DNA of 64,000 nucleotides. Origin: Chloroflexota bacterium. GTDB taxonomy: Bacteria > Chloroflexota > Anaerolineae > Aggregatilineales > Phototrophicaceae. The position numbers were made by a program, and so were the translations under genes. Shown here piece by piece: positions 53,890-62,506 of the stretch. The first letter of the stretch is position 1; each line of letters opens with the position of its first letter. Location: positions 1 through 64,000 of the forward strand of contig JACAER010000042.1 of NCBI GenBank assembly GCA_013388745.1, in the 5' to 3' direction. The notes beneath the pieces are model-generated. The model did not search any database, had not been told where the DNA came from, and worked only from the letters and a program-made list of their open reading frames with translations.

Positions 53890-55296
53890 TCACGATTTTT
53901 TGCGCGCTTTCCACAACTCGCGGAAGGGTTTGGGCGCGAACGGCGGAAAATCGCGGTGCTTCGTCCAGCCCGCCAGCGGCCCCGGCAGGTTTTCGGGCAG
54001 AAAGCGCGTGCCGAAACGCGCCGCCGCCCCGCCCAGCGCGAACAACGCCGGCGCACGATTGCCCAACGACCACACCTTAAGACCGAGATCGAACTGCTTG
54101 TCGCTGAGACCCCGCTCGACCTGATCGTGGCGCAGCTCCAGCAGCATACGCGGAATATCGATGTCTACCGGACACACCTGCTTGCACTTGCCGCACAGAC
54201 TGCTGGCCTGCGGCAGCGGCGTGGCGTTTTCCAGCCCGTTAAGCAGCGGCGTGACCACCGCACCAATCGGGCCGGAATAGACCCAGCCATAGGCATGGCC
54301 GCCCGTCACCTGATACACCGGGCAGGCGTTGAGGCACGCGCCGCAGCGAATGCAGGCCAGCGCTTCGCTGTATTTTGTGCCGTAAATGTTGCTGCGCCCA
54401 TTATCGACCAGAATCACATACACCTCGTCCGGGCCGTCAGCTTCGTCGGCGCGGCGCGGGCCGTTAATCATCTGCGTATACACTGTCATCTGCTGGCCAG
54501 TGGCGCTGCGCGGCAGAATTTGCGTCAGCGTAGCATAGTCCGTCACGCTTTCGATCACTTTTTCGATGCCAACAATGCCAATATGGATACGCGGCAGCGC
54601 CGTCACCATGCGTCCGTTGCCTTCGTTGGTCACCAGACACAGCGTTCCGGTTTCGGCAATGATGAAGTTGCCGCCGGAGATGCCCATATCGGCGTTGATA
54701 AACACCTGCCGCAGATGATCGCGGATAAAGGCCGTCATCACGGCGGCGTCATCGGTGTAAGGCATATTCAGTTCGCGCATGAACAGGTCGCGCACCGAAT
54801 CTTTGGTGCGGTGGATGACGGGCATCACGATGTGACTGGGGGTTTCTCTGGCGAGCTGCACGATGTACTCGCCAAGATCGGTTTCTACCACTTCAATGCC
54901 ATTGGCTTCGAACATTTCGTTGAGCGCGACTTCCTCGCTAATCATGCTTTTGCTCTTGGCCACGCGCTTGACATTGTTCGTGCGGGCGATTTCCAAAACG
55001 AGGCCCTGCACCTCGGCGGCCGTTTCCGCCCACAGCACGTTGATACCATTCGCCATCATGTTCTTTTCGGCCCATTCCAGCAAATCCGGCAGTTTGCGCA
55101 TGGCGCGGCGGCGCATTTCGCCGGCCTGCATACGCATAGCTTCGCCGTGCGCCTGGCCGTTAGCGAACAAACTGGCGAGACGCTTGCTGTAGCCGTTAAA
55201 GGTGCCCAGCGTTACGGCCTGCTGCAAATCAGGATCCCGAATCGCCTCCTGCGCAACAGCGACAAAATTGTTGGAGGAAACAGGCATTCCACTCAT
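53890..55296 (-). CDS. lutB: LutB-like lactate utilisation iron-sulfur protein
   Basis: A 468-residue protein of the lactate oxidation complex. The LUD domain (about 60-290) contains VAKSKSMISEE and AETGTLCLVTNEGNGRM; two cubane cluster motifs follow, CIRCGACLNACPVY and CGKCKQVCPVDI, and a DUF3390-like tail ends it. It starts 13 bases after the lutA stop. lutC is not next to them, although lutABC is the usual order. Confidence 0.93.
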   Translation of the reverse strand: MSGMPVSSNNFVAVAQEAIRDPDLQQAVTLGTFNGYSKRLASLFANGQAHGEAMRMQAGEMRRRAMRKLPDLLEWAEKNMMANGINVLWAETAAEVQGLVLEIARTNNVKRVAKSKSMISEEVALNEMFEANGIEVVETDLGEYIVQLARETPSHIVMPVIHRTKDSVRDLFMRELNMPYTDDAAVMTAFIRDHLRQVFINADMGISGGNFIIAETGTLCLVTNEGNGRMVTALPRIHIGIVGIEKVIESVTDYATLTQILPRSATGQQMTVYTQMINGPRRADEADGPDEVYVILVDNGRSNIYGTKYSEALACIRCGACLNACPVYQVTGGHAYGWVYSGPIGAVVTPLLNGLENATPLPQASSLCGKCKQVCPVDIDIPRMLLELRHDQVERGLSDKQFDLGLKVWSLGNRAPALFALGGAAARFGTRFLPENLPGPLAGWTKHRDFPPFAPKPFRELWKARKKS

Positions 55297-55309
55297 GGAG
55301 CGTTATCCT

Positions 55310-56104
55310 CTATAAATCAATCGGTTCGGGTTGTTTTGTGTGCTTAAGCGCCTCGCCCAGAACAGCGGCGATATGGCGCACCCGCTTGGCAGACTTGTGG
55401 CGCGATAGGCCGCCGTTCATCTGTGTCATGCAGCTTACATCGCCCGTGACAATCGTCTCTGCCGGGCAGGCTTCGATACATTCCAGTTTTTTGCCCAGCA
55501 TCGCCGCGCTCACCTCCGGCATTTTGACACTGAACAGCCCCCCAAAACCACAGCAGGCGTCGGCGTCCTTCAACTCCTCGATGCTGGCGTTTTCGACATG
55601 TGTCAGCAGCGCGCGCGCCTCCGCTCCCAATCCCAACAGGCGCAAGCCGTGACAGGCATCGTGAAAGGCGAAAGTCTGCGGCTGCCGCAGCCGCAGCTTC
55701 AGATCGGTGATACCCAGCCCCGCAACAATGAATTCGCTGAATTCCCACGTACACGCGGCGGCGCGGTCAGCGTGCGCCCGCCACACGCGATCAGCCGCGA
55801 ACAACTGCGGGTACTCGTGGCGTATCATCGCCGCGCATGAGCCGGAAGGCGTAACAATCACCTCAGCTTCGGCGAACACGCGCAAGAAATGCTCGGCGAC
55901 CGCGCGCGCTTCGGCGCGATAGCCGCTGTTATAACCTGGCTGCCCGCAGCAGGTCTGCGCTTCGGGAAAATCGACCTCAACGCCCAGGTGCTCAAGAATA
56001 TCGACGACAGATAGGCCAACGTCGGGATACACCATGTCCATAATACAGGTGACGAAAAGGGAGACTTTTTTTCCTCTGGGGGAGGCGCGCAGCGGCAGTG
56101 CCAT
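55310..56104 (-). CDS. lutA: LutA-like iron-sulfur oxidoreductase subunit
   Basis: A 264-residue protein with two CCG domains (cysteine-rich, heterodisulfide-reductase type): TCCGQPGYNSG in the first half and CCGFGGLFSVK in the second, each preceded by the usual spaced Cys (VTCIMD and FHDACH). In lactate utilisation it carries electrons with LutB. The GTG/ATG pair at 56107/56104 leaves the start ambiguous by one codon. Confidence 0.9.
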   Translation of the reverse strand: MALPLRASPRGKKVSLFVTCIMDMVYPDVGLSVVDILEHLGVEVDFPEAQTCCGQPGYNSGYRAEARAVAEHFLRVFAEAEVIVTPSGSCAAMIRHEYPQLFAADRVWRAHADRAAACTWEFSEFIVAGLGITDLKLRLRQPQTFAFHDACHGLRLLGLGAEARALLTHVENASIEELKDADACCGFGGLFSVKMPEVSAAMLGKKLECIEACPAETIVTGDVSCMTQMNGGLSRHKSAKRVRHIAAVLGEALKHTKQPEPIDL

Positions 56105-56107
56105 CAC

Positions 56108-56636
56108 ACAGCAACCTATCTTTATCGCATCAACAGCGTCCCTGATGATAACTCACCCACATTCGGGGAGCGAATCGTCGATTTCGCTGAGAAAGCCGAT
56201 CGCTTCTTCGCGCCTGACGAACAGGCGAATGCCCACGTTTAAGCAGCGCACCAGCAGCAGCCCTGCGAATCAGCGGCCCTGTAATCGCCACAAACTTTGA
56301 TTTCCATGACATCATCCTTCACCAGCCGATCTACCGTATATAGCATACTGCCTCTCATACTGCCTCTCACCTGTGTCGGCGGCGGCCATCGCCCGTTATA
56401 GCTCCATCCGACTACACCCCAAATTATGTTTCAGTATACCGCGCATATATAGCGCCTGGTCATATGACCAGGCCAGGTGACTAACCTGTAAGACGGTTTT
56501 TGGAGACAACCCATGATGTAAATAATATTTGCCGTTATAATGTGAGGTTAGTATTCGGTTATATTTTATAACCATTCGCCAATAAAAGTTACAGGATTGT
56601 ATGAAGATCTGGTTGTAATTTTGTGGAGATTCGTTT
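56108..56636. other. AT-rich intergenic region with palindromes upstream of the TIR block
   Basis: No convincing full-length gene. On the minus strand a 30-codon open stretch ends at 56153-56155 (NVGIRLFVRREEAIGFLS), perhaps a decayed gene. CCTGGTCATATGACCAGG at 56455-56472 is an 18-base perfect palindrome, followed by CAGGT/ACCTG (56474-56488) and by GGTTATA/TATAACC (56557-56573). TATAAT at 56536-56541 is a -10 box with a weak ATGATG at 56513-56518. The region is much more AT-rich than its flanks. Confidence 0.45.
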
Positions 56637-56699
56637 ATGCTTAATGCAGTTAAAGTGAGAGAGATGATTGAAAGCATTGTTTTCTATGTTCCTGCCTAA
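56637..56699 (+). CDS. Possible 20-residue leader peptide
   Basis: An ATG at 56637 has GGAG at 56625-56628, eight bases upstream, and the frame closes with TAA at 56697-56699. The peptide starts MLNAVKVREM and ends FYVPA. It sits about 95 bases after a TATAAT box and 215 bases before the TIR-NACHT start. No evidence beyond position and ribosome site. Confidence 0.3.
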   Translation: MLNAVKVREMIESIVFYVPA

Positions 56700-56812
56700 T
56701 ACATCTTAATTTTGAACGCGATTTGCAACAAGTTGTGACGTAATGTGATTTGTAACTCAAAATCTGCGTGCTGCCACAGACAGATCTGGACAAGACACCA
56801 ACATCGCTGACT

Positions 56813-56841
56813 CCGGAGGGATGTCACCAACACCCCTCCGG
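56813..56841 (+). repeat. GC-rich inverted repeat in the leader of the TIR-NACHT gene
   Basis: CCGGAGGG (56813-56820) pairs with CCCTCCGG (56834-56841) around a 13-base loop. There is no T tract, so it is not a standard terminator. It may be a leader structure or a protein site about 75 bases before the start codon. Confidence 0.5.
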
Positions 56842-56914
56842 CTTCTATCCTCACAGTGCGCTTCTCCAGCTATCACGCATTGAGCGGTTTTTCGGGGGTT
56901 TCGGGTGCGGGCCG

Positions 56915-59900
56915 ATGAAAAAACACATCTTTCTCAGTTACCGCAGTATAGAAGTTGAATTCGCGCTGCGTCTCGCTGCGGATCTCAAAAATGCCGGCGT
57001 CAACCTGTGGATGGATCGCCTCGACATCAAGCCGGGTGACGACTGGATGAAAGCGCTGGGCAATGCTGTCAATAACTGCGCCGCGCTGATCTCGGTGCTG
57101 ACTCCCGAATACGTGAGTTCCAAATACTGCCAGCGTGAACTGGCGCGTGCCGACCGCATTGGCCGCCCGATCTTTCCCGTGATTCTGCGCCCGGTATCCG
57201 CCGACGACTGGCCGATGGAAATCGAACTCCAGCAGTACATTGATTTCAGCGAGTGGCGCAGCGAAACCGTATATCAGCAGCGGTTGGCGCAGTTGCTCGA
57301 CGCGCTCAAGAAACGCTTCGGCGAGCAGATCGCTCATATTCCCGCCCCCGAAACGCGCTATCTGAACACCCTGATCTCTGAATTAGAGACGTATCGTGGC
57401 ATTCTGGACTACGTGGCGACACAGCCCGACAGCGCGATGAACGACGAAGCCCGCCCCGCCCCCTCGTTTCTGCGCGTCTGGACACGTTTTGGCACCTTCA
57501 CTATCCAGGAAGACACCACAAGCCATCCCAACCCACTCGAAGGCGGTATCGACGCGGCGGCAGCCCAGCACGCGCGTTTTGTGCTGCTCGGCACCCCCGG
57601 CGCCGGCAAGAGCACCGTCCTGCAATATCTGGCGCTGGAAGCAGCGCGCGCCCGCCAGAAAAATGCGCGTGCCCCCTTACCATTGCTGCTGAAACTGATC
57701 CAGTGGGATCAGGATACGCCCCTGGGTGATTTTGTCCGCGCCCAGTGGCCGCTGGACAGCGACGTGCTGAAGCTTTTGGCCAAGGGCGAAATCGCGCTGT
57801 ATCTCGACGGCCTGAGCGAAATTCCCGCCGCCCAGGCCAAACGACTGCGCGCCTGGCTGCACAGCGACGACAGGCCTGCCCGCGTGGTCGTCACCTGCCG
57901 CGCCGCCGATTATCAGGGCGATTATGTGCTCGATCTGCCCATCATCAGCACCACGGATATGCAAGAAAAGGCTATTCAACAGTTTGTCTACGAATACATG
58001 GGCAACGAAGAAGCGCCGCTGCTGCTGCAGCGCATGACCCCACAGCTTTATGAGCTGGCGGGCAATCCCTTTTTGCTGACAGTCCTGATCCTGGCGCACA
58101 AACGCTCCCGCCAGCAGGATTTGCCACAGACGGCGGGCACCCTCCTGCGCCTGCTCACCATGCAGCTCTGGGAACTGGAACACGCGCGCCGCCCTGGCGA
58201 AATCGCTTCTTTCGCCGAACTCGAAGCCGCGCTGACCGATCTGGCTTTCCACATGACGCAGGCCGAAATGCCAACCTATGTCAACATCGATTACGCGCTG
58301 CAATATGCCGGCAGCCGCGCCCTGCTGGAAACAGCAGCCAACGCCAATTTCCTCGAAATCGAGGGCGAAAATGTGCGCTTCTTCTATCAACCGATGCAGC
58401 AGTATTTCGCGGCCCTGGGGCTGGCGCGCGTCGGACTGCTGCCGCGTTTGCAACCGCCGCGCTTCAACAGCGCTGGGCTGCGTCAGCCGCAGAAATGGGA
58501 CCGCACCGTCGTCCTGCTGGCCGGCATCACCGATAACCCCGATGTCATGTTGGATGGCGTCGCCGATGTAGACCCTTATCTGGCGTTGGAATGCATAACC
58601 GAAGGCACACGCGTCGGCGACGGTTTGCGGCAGGAAGTGTTGGCGCGGGTGCTCAACGGCACACAGCACGGCCGTGTCGAAGCGGCGCGCCTGTTGGCAA
58701 GGCTCGATCTGCCCGCCGCTGTGCGTCTGCTGCTGGAAACCATGCGCGAGGGCGATTGGGAAGCCCGCCTTCAGGCCAACAAGCTGCTGCAAGGTCTGTC
58801 CCTTCCCATGCTGGAAGGCGTCACCGCCATTCTGCATGATCTGGAAAGCGACATTCGCTCCGCCGCCGCGATGGGGCTGCGGCAGTTGGATGAAGCCGCC
58901 CTGCCCACGCTGCTGCAACTGTTGTATCACGACAAATGGTTCGTGCGGCGCGGCGCGGCGTGGGGACTGAAGGAGATCCGTGATCGTGCAGCCGTGCCCG
59001 CGCTGACCGACGCGCTGACCGACAAAGATAACCTGGTCTTCGCCGAAGCCGCGCTGGCGCTGGGGTGGATTCGCGACGAAGCAGCGGTGCCGGCGCTGGT
59101 CAGGGCGCTCCATCACAAAAATATGCGTGTGCGCCGCGCAGTAGCCGAAGCATTGGGTTGGATCGGCAAACCCGCACAGAGCGGACTGCTCGGCGCGCTG
59201 GCTGACCCCAGCGACGATGTGCGGCGCGCCGCGCTCGAAGCACTTAAAGGCAGCCGCGAACCGGCTGTCATCAAAGCTATTCTAAAAATTTCTTATGACG
59301 AAAATGTCGAAATCCGCAGCGCCGCGCTAGAGGCTCTGAAAGACGTGGAGGACGCCATTGTGCTAAAAAGGTTAATCCAAGCGCTATTTGATAATGCCCG
59401 CACGCGCTCCACCAAGCAGCGGATTGCCGATATTGCCGCCAAGATCCTGGAAGCCTTCGGCAGCGAGAGCGCCAAAACGGCCCTAGAACGCTGGCGCAGC
59501 GGCGAACTGCGGCCAGAAACGCCCGCCCCCAAGCGCACCGCCGCCCAGGCGCACAAACGCATGAAAGACGGCTCGCGCACACAAAACGCCCTGGCGCAGC
59601 ATATGGAAAACCTGCGTGACAGCGATTGGACAGTGCGGCGCAAAGCAGTCCAGGATATTACCCATCTGAACCCGGCGGGCGCCCTGCCAGAACTCGTGCG
59701 CATGTTAAACGACGAAGACACCCAGGTGCGTGTCACCGTCATCAAAGCCCTGGCGACAATCGGCAGCGATGGCGCGCTGCGTGGGCTGCTGCAAGCGCTC
59801 ACCGATCAGGAACCGCTGGTGTGTGACGCCGCCGCCGAAGCCCTCAAACGCATCGGTAAACGCGCTGTGCCGGGGCTTCTGGAAACACTCCGCAGCGATA

Positions 59901-60898
59901 ACCCCAACACGCGCGGCGCGGTCATCGAAATCTTGAGCAAGGTCGATGACGGCACAGCAGTCAAAGAGTTGATGGCCTGCCTGGACGATCAGCGTAAGCC
60001 CTGGCTAAGCGAGCTGCGCGTGTGCGATATGGCCGCGCGCGCCTTAGAAAACATCGGCACGCCCGAAGCCATCAAAGCGGTGCGCACCTGGCGCGAAACC
60101 GTCGGCGCTGCGCCCCTCCCGTCGCTCTCTAACGGAGATGCTACCGAAGCGCGGCGTGAAATTGTCATGGAGCTGCTGGAAGCGCTGCACAAAACCGAAT
60201 GGACAGCACGCCACGATGCCGCCAAAGCGCTGCGCGAATATGCCAAAGTGCTGCACGACACCCACGAGCCGCAGATCGTCAAGCGGCTGATCGAAGCGCT
60301 CGAAGACCCGGATTGGGTGGTGCGCTGGTCCGTGACCGAAGCGCTCGCCTGGATCGGCGACAAAAGCGCTGTGCCGCCGCTCATCAAGCAGCTTCCTGAT
60401 CGCAATTGGACGGTACAGGTCGCCGTGATTCGCGCGCTGCTGGAAATTGGCGACAAATCGGCGGCTTCAGCCGTGCTGCCATATCTGCGCGATAAAAATG
60501 CCAATGTGCGCGAAGCCGCTGCCGAAGCGCTCGGCGTTCTGGGCGATAACACGCTGGTCAACGACCTGCTCAAAGCCCTTACTGACCCCGATCATCTCGT
60601 GCGCCTGGCAGCGATTCAGGCGCTGGGACGCATCGGCGATAAACGCGCCGTCCCCGTGCTGCTGCGGCTGCTGGTCGAGGCCGAAAGCGACCGGCGCTGG
60701 TTTGCCGCGCAGGCCTTGGGCCAGATCGGCGACGCTTCCGCTGTTCCCGCTTTGATCGAACATTTGCAGGACAGTGCGCTGCCCCAGTGGGCAGAAGGTC
60801 AGCGCGTCTGTGATATCGCGCTGTTGGCCTTGGAAGCCATCGGCACACCGCAGGCGCAGCAAGCAGCCCAGCAGGCGCGCAAAGTCGCCTCATCCTAG
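56915..60898 (+). CDS. TIR - NACHT NTPase - HEAT-repeat protein
   Basis: A 1327-residue cytoplasmic protein. The TIR domain (1 to about 140) begins HIFLSYRSIEVEFALRL, has LWMDRLDIKPGDDW in the BB-loop region and the catalytic-type Glu in SSKYCQRELARA. A NACHT-type P-loop (GTPGAGKST at about 227-235) with Walker B ALYLDGLSEIP follows. From about 565 to the end come repeated HEAT/PBS-lyase-like pairs, many with DxxVRRAAxEALGxIG. This is the plan of bacterial NLR-like immune proteins: HEAT senses, NACHT oligomerises, TIR destroys NAD. The frame is open from 56768, but MKKHIF at 56915 is where the TIR fold begins. No RBS is strong. The invader sensed is unknown. Confidence 0.88.
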   Translation: MKKHIFLSYRSIEVEFALRLAADLKNAGVNLWMDRLDIKPGDDWMKALGNAVNNCAALISVLTPEYVSSKYCQRELARADRIGRPIFPVILRPVSADDWPMEIELQQYIDFSEWRSETVYQQRLAQLLDALKKRFGEQIAHIPAPETRYLNTLISELETYRGILDYVATQPDSAMNDEARPAPSFLRVWTRFGTFTIQEDTTSHPNPLEGGIDAAAAQHARFVLLGTPGAGKSTVLQYLALEAARARQKNARAPLPLLLKLIQWDQDTPLGDFVRAQWPLDSDVLKLLAKGEIALYLDGLSEIPAAQAKRLRAWLHSDDRPARVVVTCRAADYQGDYVLDLPIISTTDMQEKAIQQFVYEYMGNEEAPLLLQRMTPQLYELAGNPFLLTVLILAHKRSRQQDLPQTAGTLLRLLTMQLWELEHARRPGEIASFAELEAALTDLAFHMTQAEMPTYVNIDYALQYAGSRALLETAANANFLEIEGENVRFFYQPMQQYFAALGLARVGLLPRLQPPRFNSAGLRQPQKWDRTVVLLAGITDNPDVMLDGVADVDPYLALECITEGTRVGDGLRQEVLARVLNGTQHGRVEAARLLARLDLPAAVRLLLETMREGDWEARLQANKLLQGLSLPMLEGVTAILHDLESDIRSAAAMGLRQLDEAALPTLLQLLYHDKWFVRRGAAWGLKEIRDRAAVPALTDALTDKDNLVFAEAALALGWIRDEAAVPALVRALHHKNMRVRRAVAEALGWIGKPAQSGLLGALADPSDDVRRAALEALKGSREPAVIKAILKISYDENVEIRSAALEALKDVEDAIVLKRLIQALFDNARTRSTKQRIADIAAKILEAFGSESAKTALERWRSGELRPETPAPKRTAAQAHKRMKDGSRTQNALAQHMENLRDSDWTVRRKAVQDITHLNPAGALPELVRMLNDEDTQVRVTVIKALATIGSDGALRGLLQALTDQEPLVCDAAAEALKRIGKRAVPGLLETLRSDNPNTRGAVIEILSKVDDGTAVKELMACLDDQRKPWLSELRVCDMAARALENIGTPEAIKAVRTWRETVGAAPLPSLSNGDATEARREIVMELLEALHKTEWTARHDAAKALREYAKVLHDTHEPQIVKRLIEALEDPDWVVRWSVTEALAWIGDKSAVPPLIKQLPDRNWTVQVAVIRALLEIGDKSAASAVLPYLRDKNANVREAAAEALGVLGDNTLVNDLLKALTDPDHLVRLAAIQALGRIGDKRAVPVLLRLLVEAESDRRWFAAQALGQIGDASAVPALIEHLQDSALPQWAEGQRVCDIALLALEAIGTPQAQQAAQQARKVASS

Positions 60899-60967
60899 GG
60901 CAGCACACAAGAGCGGGCGGCCTCTTGAGATACAGTCTTTTCACTTTTGATGTGGGGGGCGAGCGTT

Positions 60968-62503
60968 ATGCGTTTATTTGTGAGCTATGCACGGGTTTAT
61001 AAACCCTATTGTATTCAAATCGTAGACACGTTAGAGGTGCATGAGGTCTGGTTTGACCAGCGCCTTTACGCCGGGCAGCAGTGGTGGAAAGAGATCCTCC
61101 GCCGCCTGGATTGGTGCGAGGGCTTCGTCTATTTGCTCTCGCCCGATTCCGTCGGCTCAGAATACTGCCGGCGCGAATTTGACCTGGCGCTGAATCTGGG
61201 GCGTCCCATCTTTCCCGTCTTGATCCACGAAAAAACGCCCATCCCCGACGCTCTGCGCGAAGTCCAGTATGCCGATCTCAGCAAGGGGTTGACGCCAGAA
61301 GCCGTGCGCGTCCTCTTGAGTTCCATTCAAATCGCCGAACGCCAGAAAGCCAGTCACAACGCCGCTTACCCCACCGCCATCACCGCCGACGAAATCAAAC
61401 TGCCGACCATCAATTCGGCCAACGTCATCAGCGAAGCCGCCGCCGCGATGGAAAAAGGCCAGTTCGACCAGGCCGTCTTTTTGCTCAAGCAGGCCAAAGG
61501 CAGCGGTTTTAAACCCAAGTTCATCAACATTGATGCGCTGCTGGAAGAAGCCGAAATGGCGCTCAACCGCCAGACGTATCTGCGCGAGGCTGAACGCGAA
61601 TACAAACAAATCGTGCATCTGGTGAAGCTCAAGCGCACACGCAAATTGGGCTGCGAAGCCTTCGGCGCCTTCCGCCGCGATTTCCCCGATTACGACCCCG
61701 ACCAATTGGCGCAGCTTTGCGCTGAACTGAGCGCGTCCACCAGCTCCGTGAATGGTGCCAAACTGGATACGCCGCCCGCCCCGCCCAAGAACGATTTCAC
61801 CCTCAACCTCCTGGAATGGTGCGACATCCCCGCCGGGATGCTCCTGCTGGATGAGGCCGACGGCAAAACCAAGAAACAGATGTTCATTGACGGCTTCAAG
61901 ATGAGTCGTTATCCCATCACCAATGCCCAGTATCAGGCTTTTCTCGATGATCCCATGGGCTATGCCAACCTCAGTTGGTGGCAGTATTCGACCCACGCGC
62001 ACGAATGGCGTATGGCCAATCCACAGCCACAGCCTTCCCGCTATCAGGGCGATGAGCGCCCACGCGAGATGGTCAACTGGTACGATGCCCTGGCGTTTTG
62101 CCACTGGTTAAGCGCGCGCTTGGGCGTCAAAGTCACCCTGCCGACACAGCGTCAGTGGCAGCGCGCCGCGCGCGGCGACGATGCGCGCCAGTATCCCTGG
62201 GGCAGCAGCTTCGACAAAAGCTACGCCAACACGCGCGAAAGCGAACTGAAGATGACCACCTTTGTCACACGCTATGCCAACGCCGTCAGCCCCTACCAGG
62301 TGTGGGATATGGCAGGCAATGTCTGTGAATGGTGTCTCGACAGCAAGGGGGGCAGCACAGAACTGACCAATGAAGACGAGCGCATCGTGATGGGCGGCTC
62401 GTTCGTCAGCGACTGCTCGCGCGCGGCGATTTCGTTCCATTACCTGCTGAATCCCAAAACGCTGTTCGGGTCGATCGGCTTCCGCGTCGTGCGCGAGGCA
62501 TAA
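60968..62503 (+). CDS. TIR - helical linker - FGE/sulfatase-modifying-factor-fold protein
   Basis: A 511-residue protein. The N-terminal TIR_2-like domain (1 to about 125) begins MRLFVSYARVY and has SEYCRREFDLAL with the Glu. A helical region (about 145-265) follows, with FLLKQAKGSGFKPKFINID. The C-terminal part (about 290-511) is an FGE-sulfatase domain: FKMSRYPITNAQYQAFL, LPTQRQWQRAARG, MAGNVCEW and GGSFVSDCSRAAI before GFRVV. The two cysteines that bind copper in real formylglycine enzymes (GGSxxC...C) are not in place, so it is more likely a C-type-lectin-like binding domain. It starts 69 bases after the TIR-NACHT gene, probably the same transcript. Confidence 0.85.
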   Translation: MRLFVSYARVYKPYCIQIVDTLEVHEVWFDQRLYAGQQWWKEILRRLDWCEGFVYLLSPDSVGSEYCRREFDLALNLGRPIFPVLIHEKTPIPDALREVQYADLSKGLTPEAVRVLLSSIQIAERQKASHNAAYPTAITADEIKLPTINSANVISEAAAAMEKGQFDQAVFLLKQAKGSGFKPKFINIDALLEEAEMALNRQTYLREAEREYKQIVHLVKLKRTRKLGCEAFGAFRRDFPDYDPDQLAQLCAELSASTSSVNGAKLDTPPAPPKNDFTLNLLEWCDIPAGMLLLDEADGKTKKQMFIDGFKMSRYPITNAQYQAFLDDPMGYANLSWWQYSTHAHEWRMANPQPQPSRYQGDERPREMVNWYDALAFCHWLSARLGVKVTLPTQRQWQRAARGDDARQYPWGSSFDKSYANTRESELKMTTFVTRYANAVSPYQVWDMAGNVCEWCLDSKGGSTELTNEDERIVMGGSFVSDCSRAAISFHYLLNPKTLFGSIGFRVVREA

Positions 62504-62506
62504 CGC

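Noticed and set aside
52177-55347. Very long plus-strand open frame (1056 codons) opposite the amidohydrolase and lutB genes
   Set aside because: It is the shadow of GC-rich genes on the other strand; its translation is full of Arg, Gln, His and Ala runs and shows no family motif, while the minus strand has clear enzymes.
56396-56677. 93-codon minus-strand frame in the AT-rich region before the TIR pair
   Set aside because: It crosses the palindromes, has no ribosome site and no recognisable sequence.
56768-56914. 49-codon extension before the TIR-NACHT start
   Set aside because: It includes the GC-rich hairpin, has no similarity to a TIR N-terminus, and MKKHIF begins the first TIR strand.
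57677-59116. 479-codon minus-strand frame opposite the NACHT region
   Set aside because: Gln/Arg/His-rich shadow of the plus-strand gene, without a recognisable domain.
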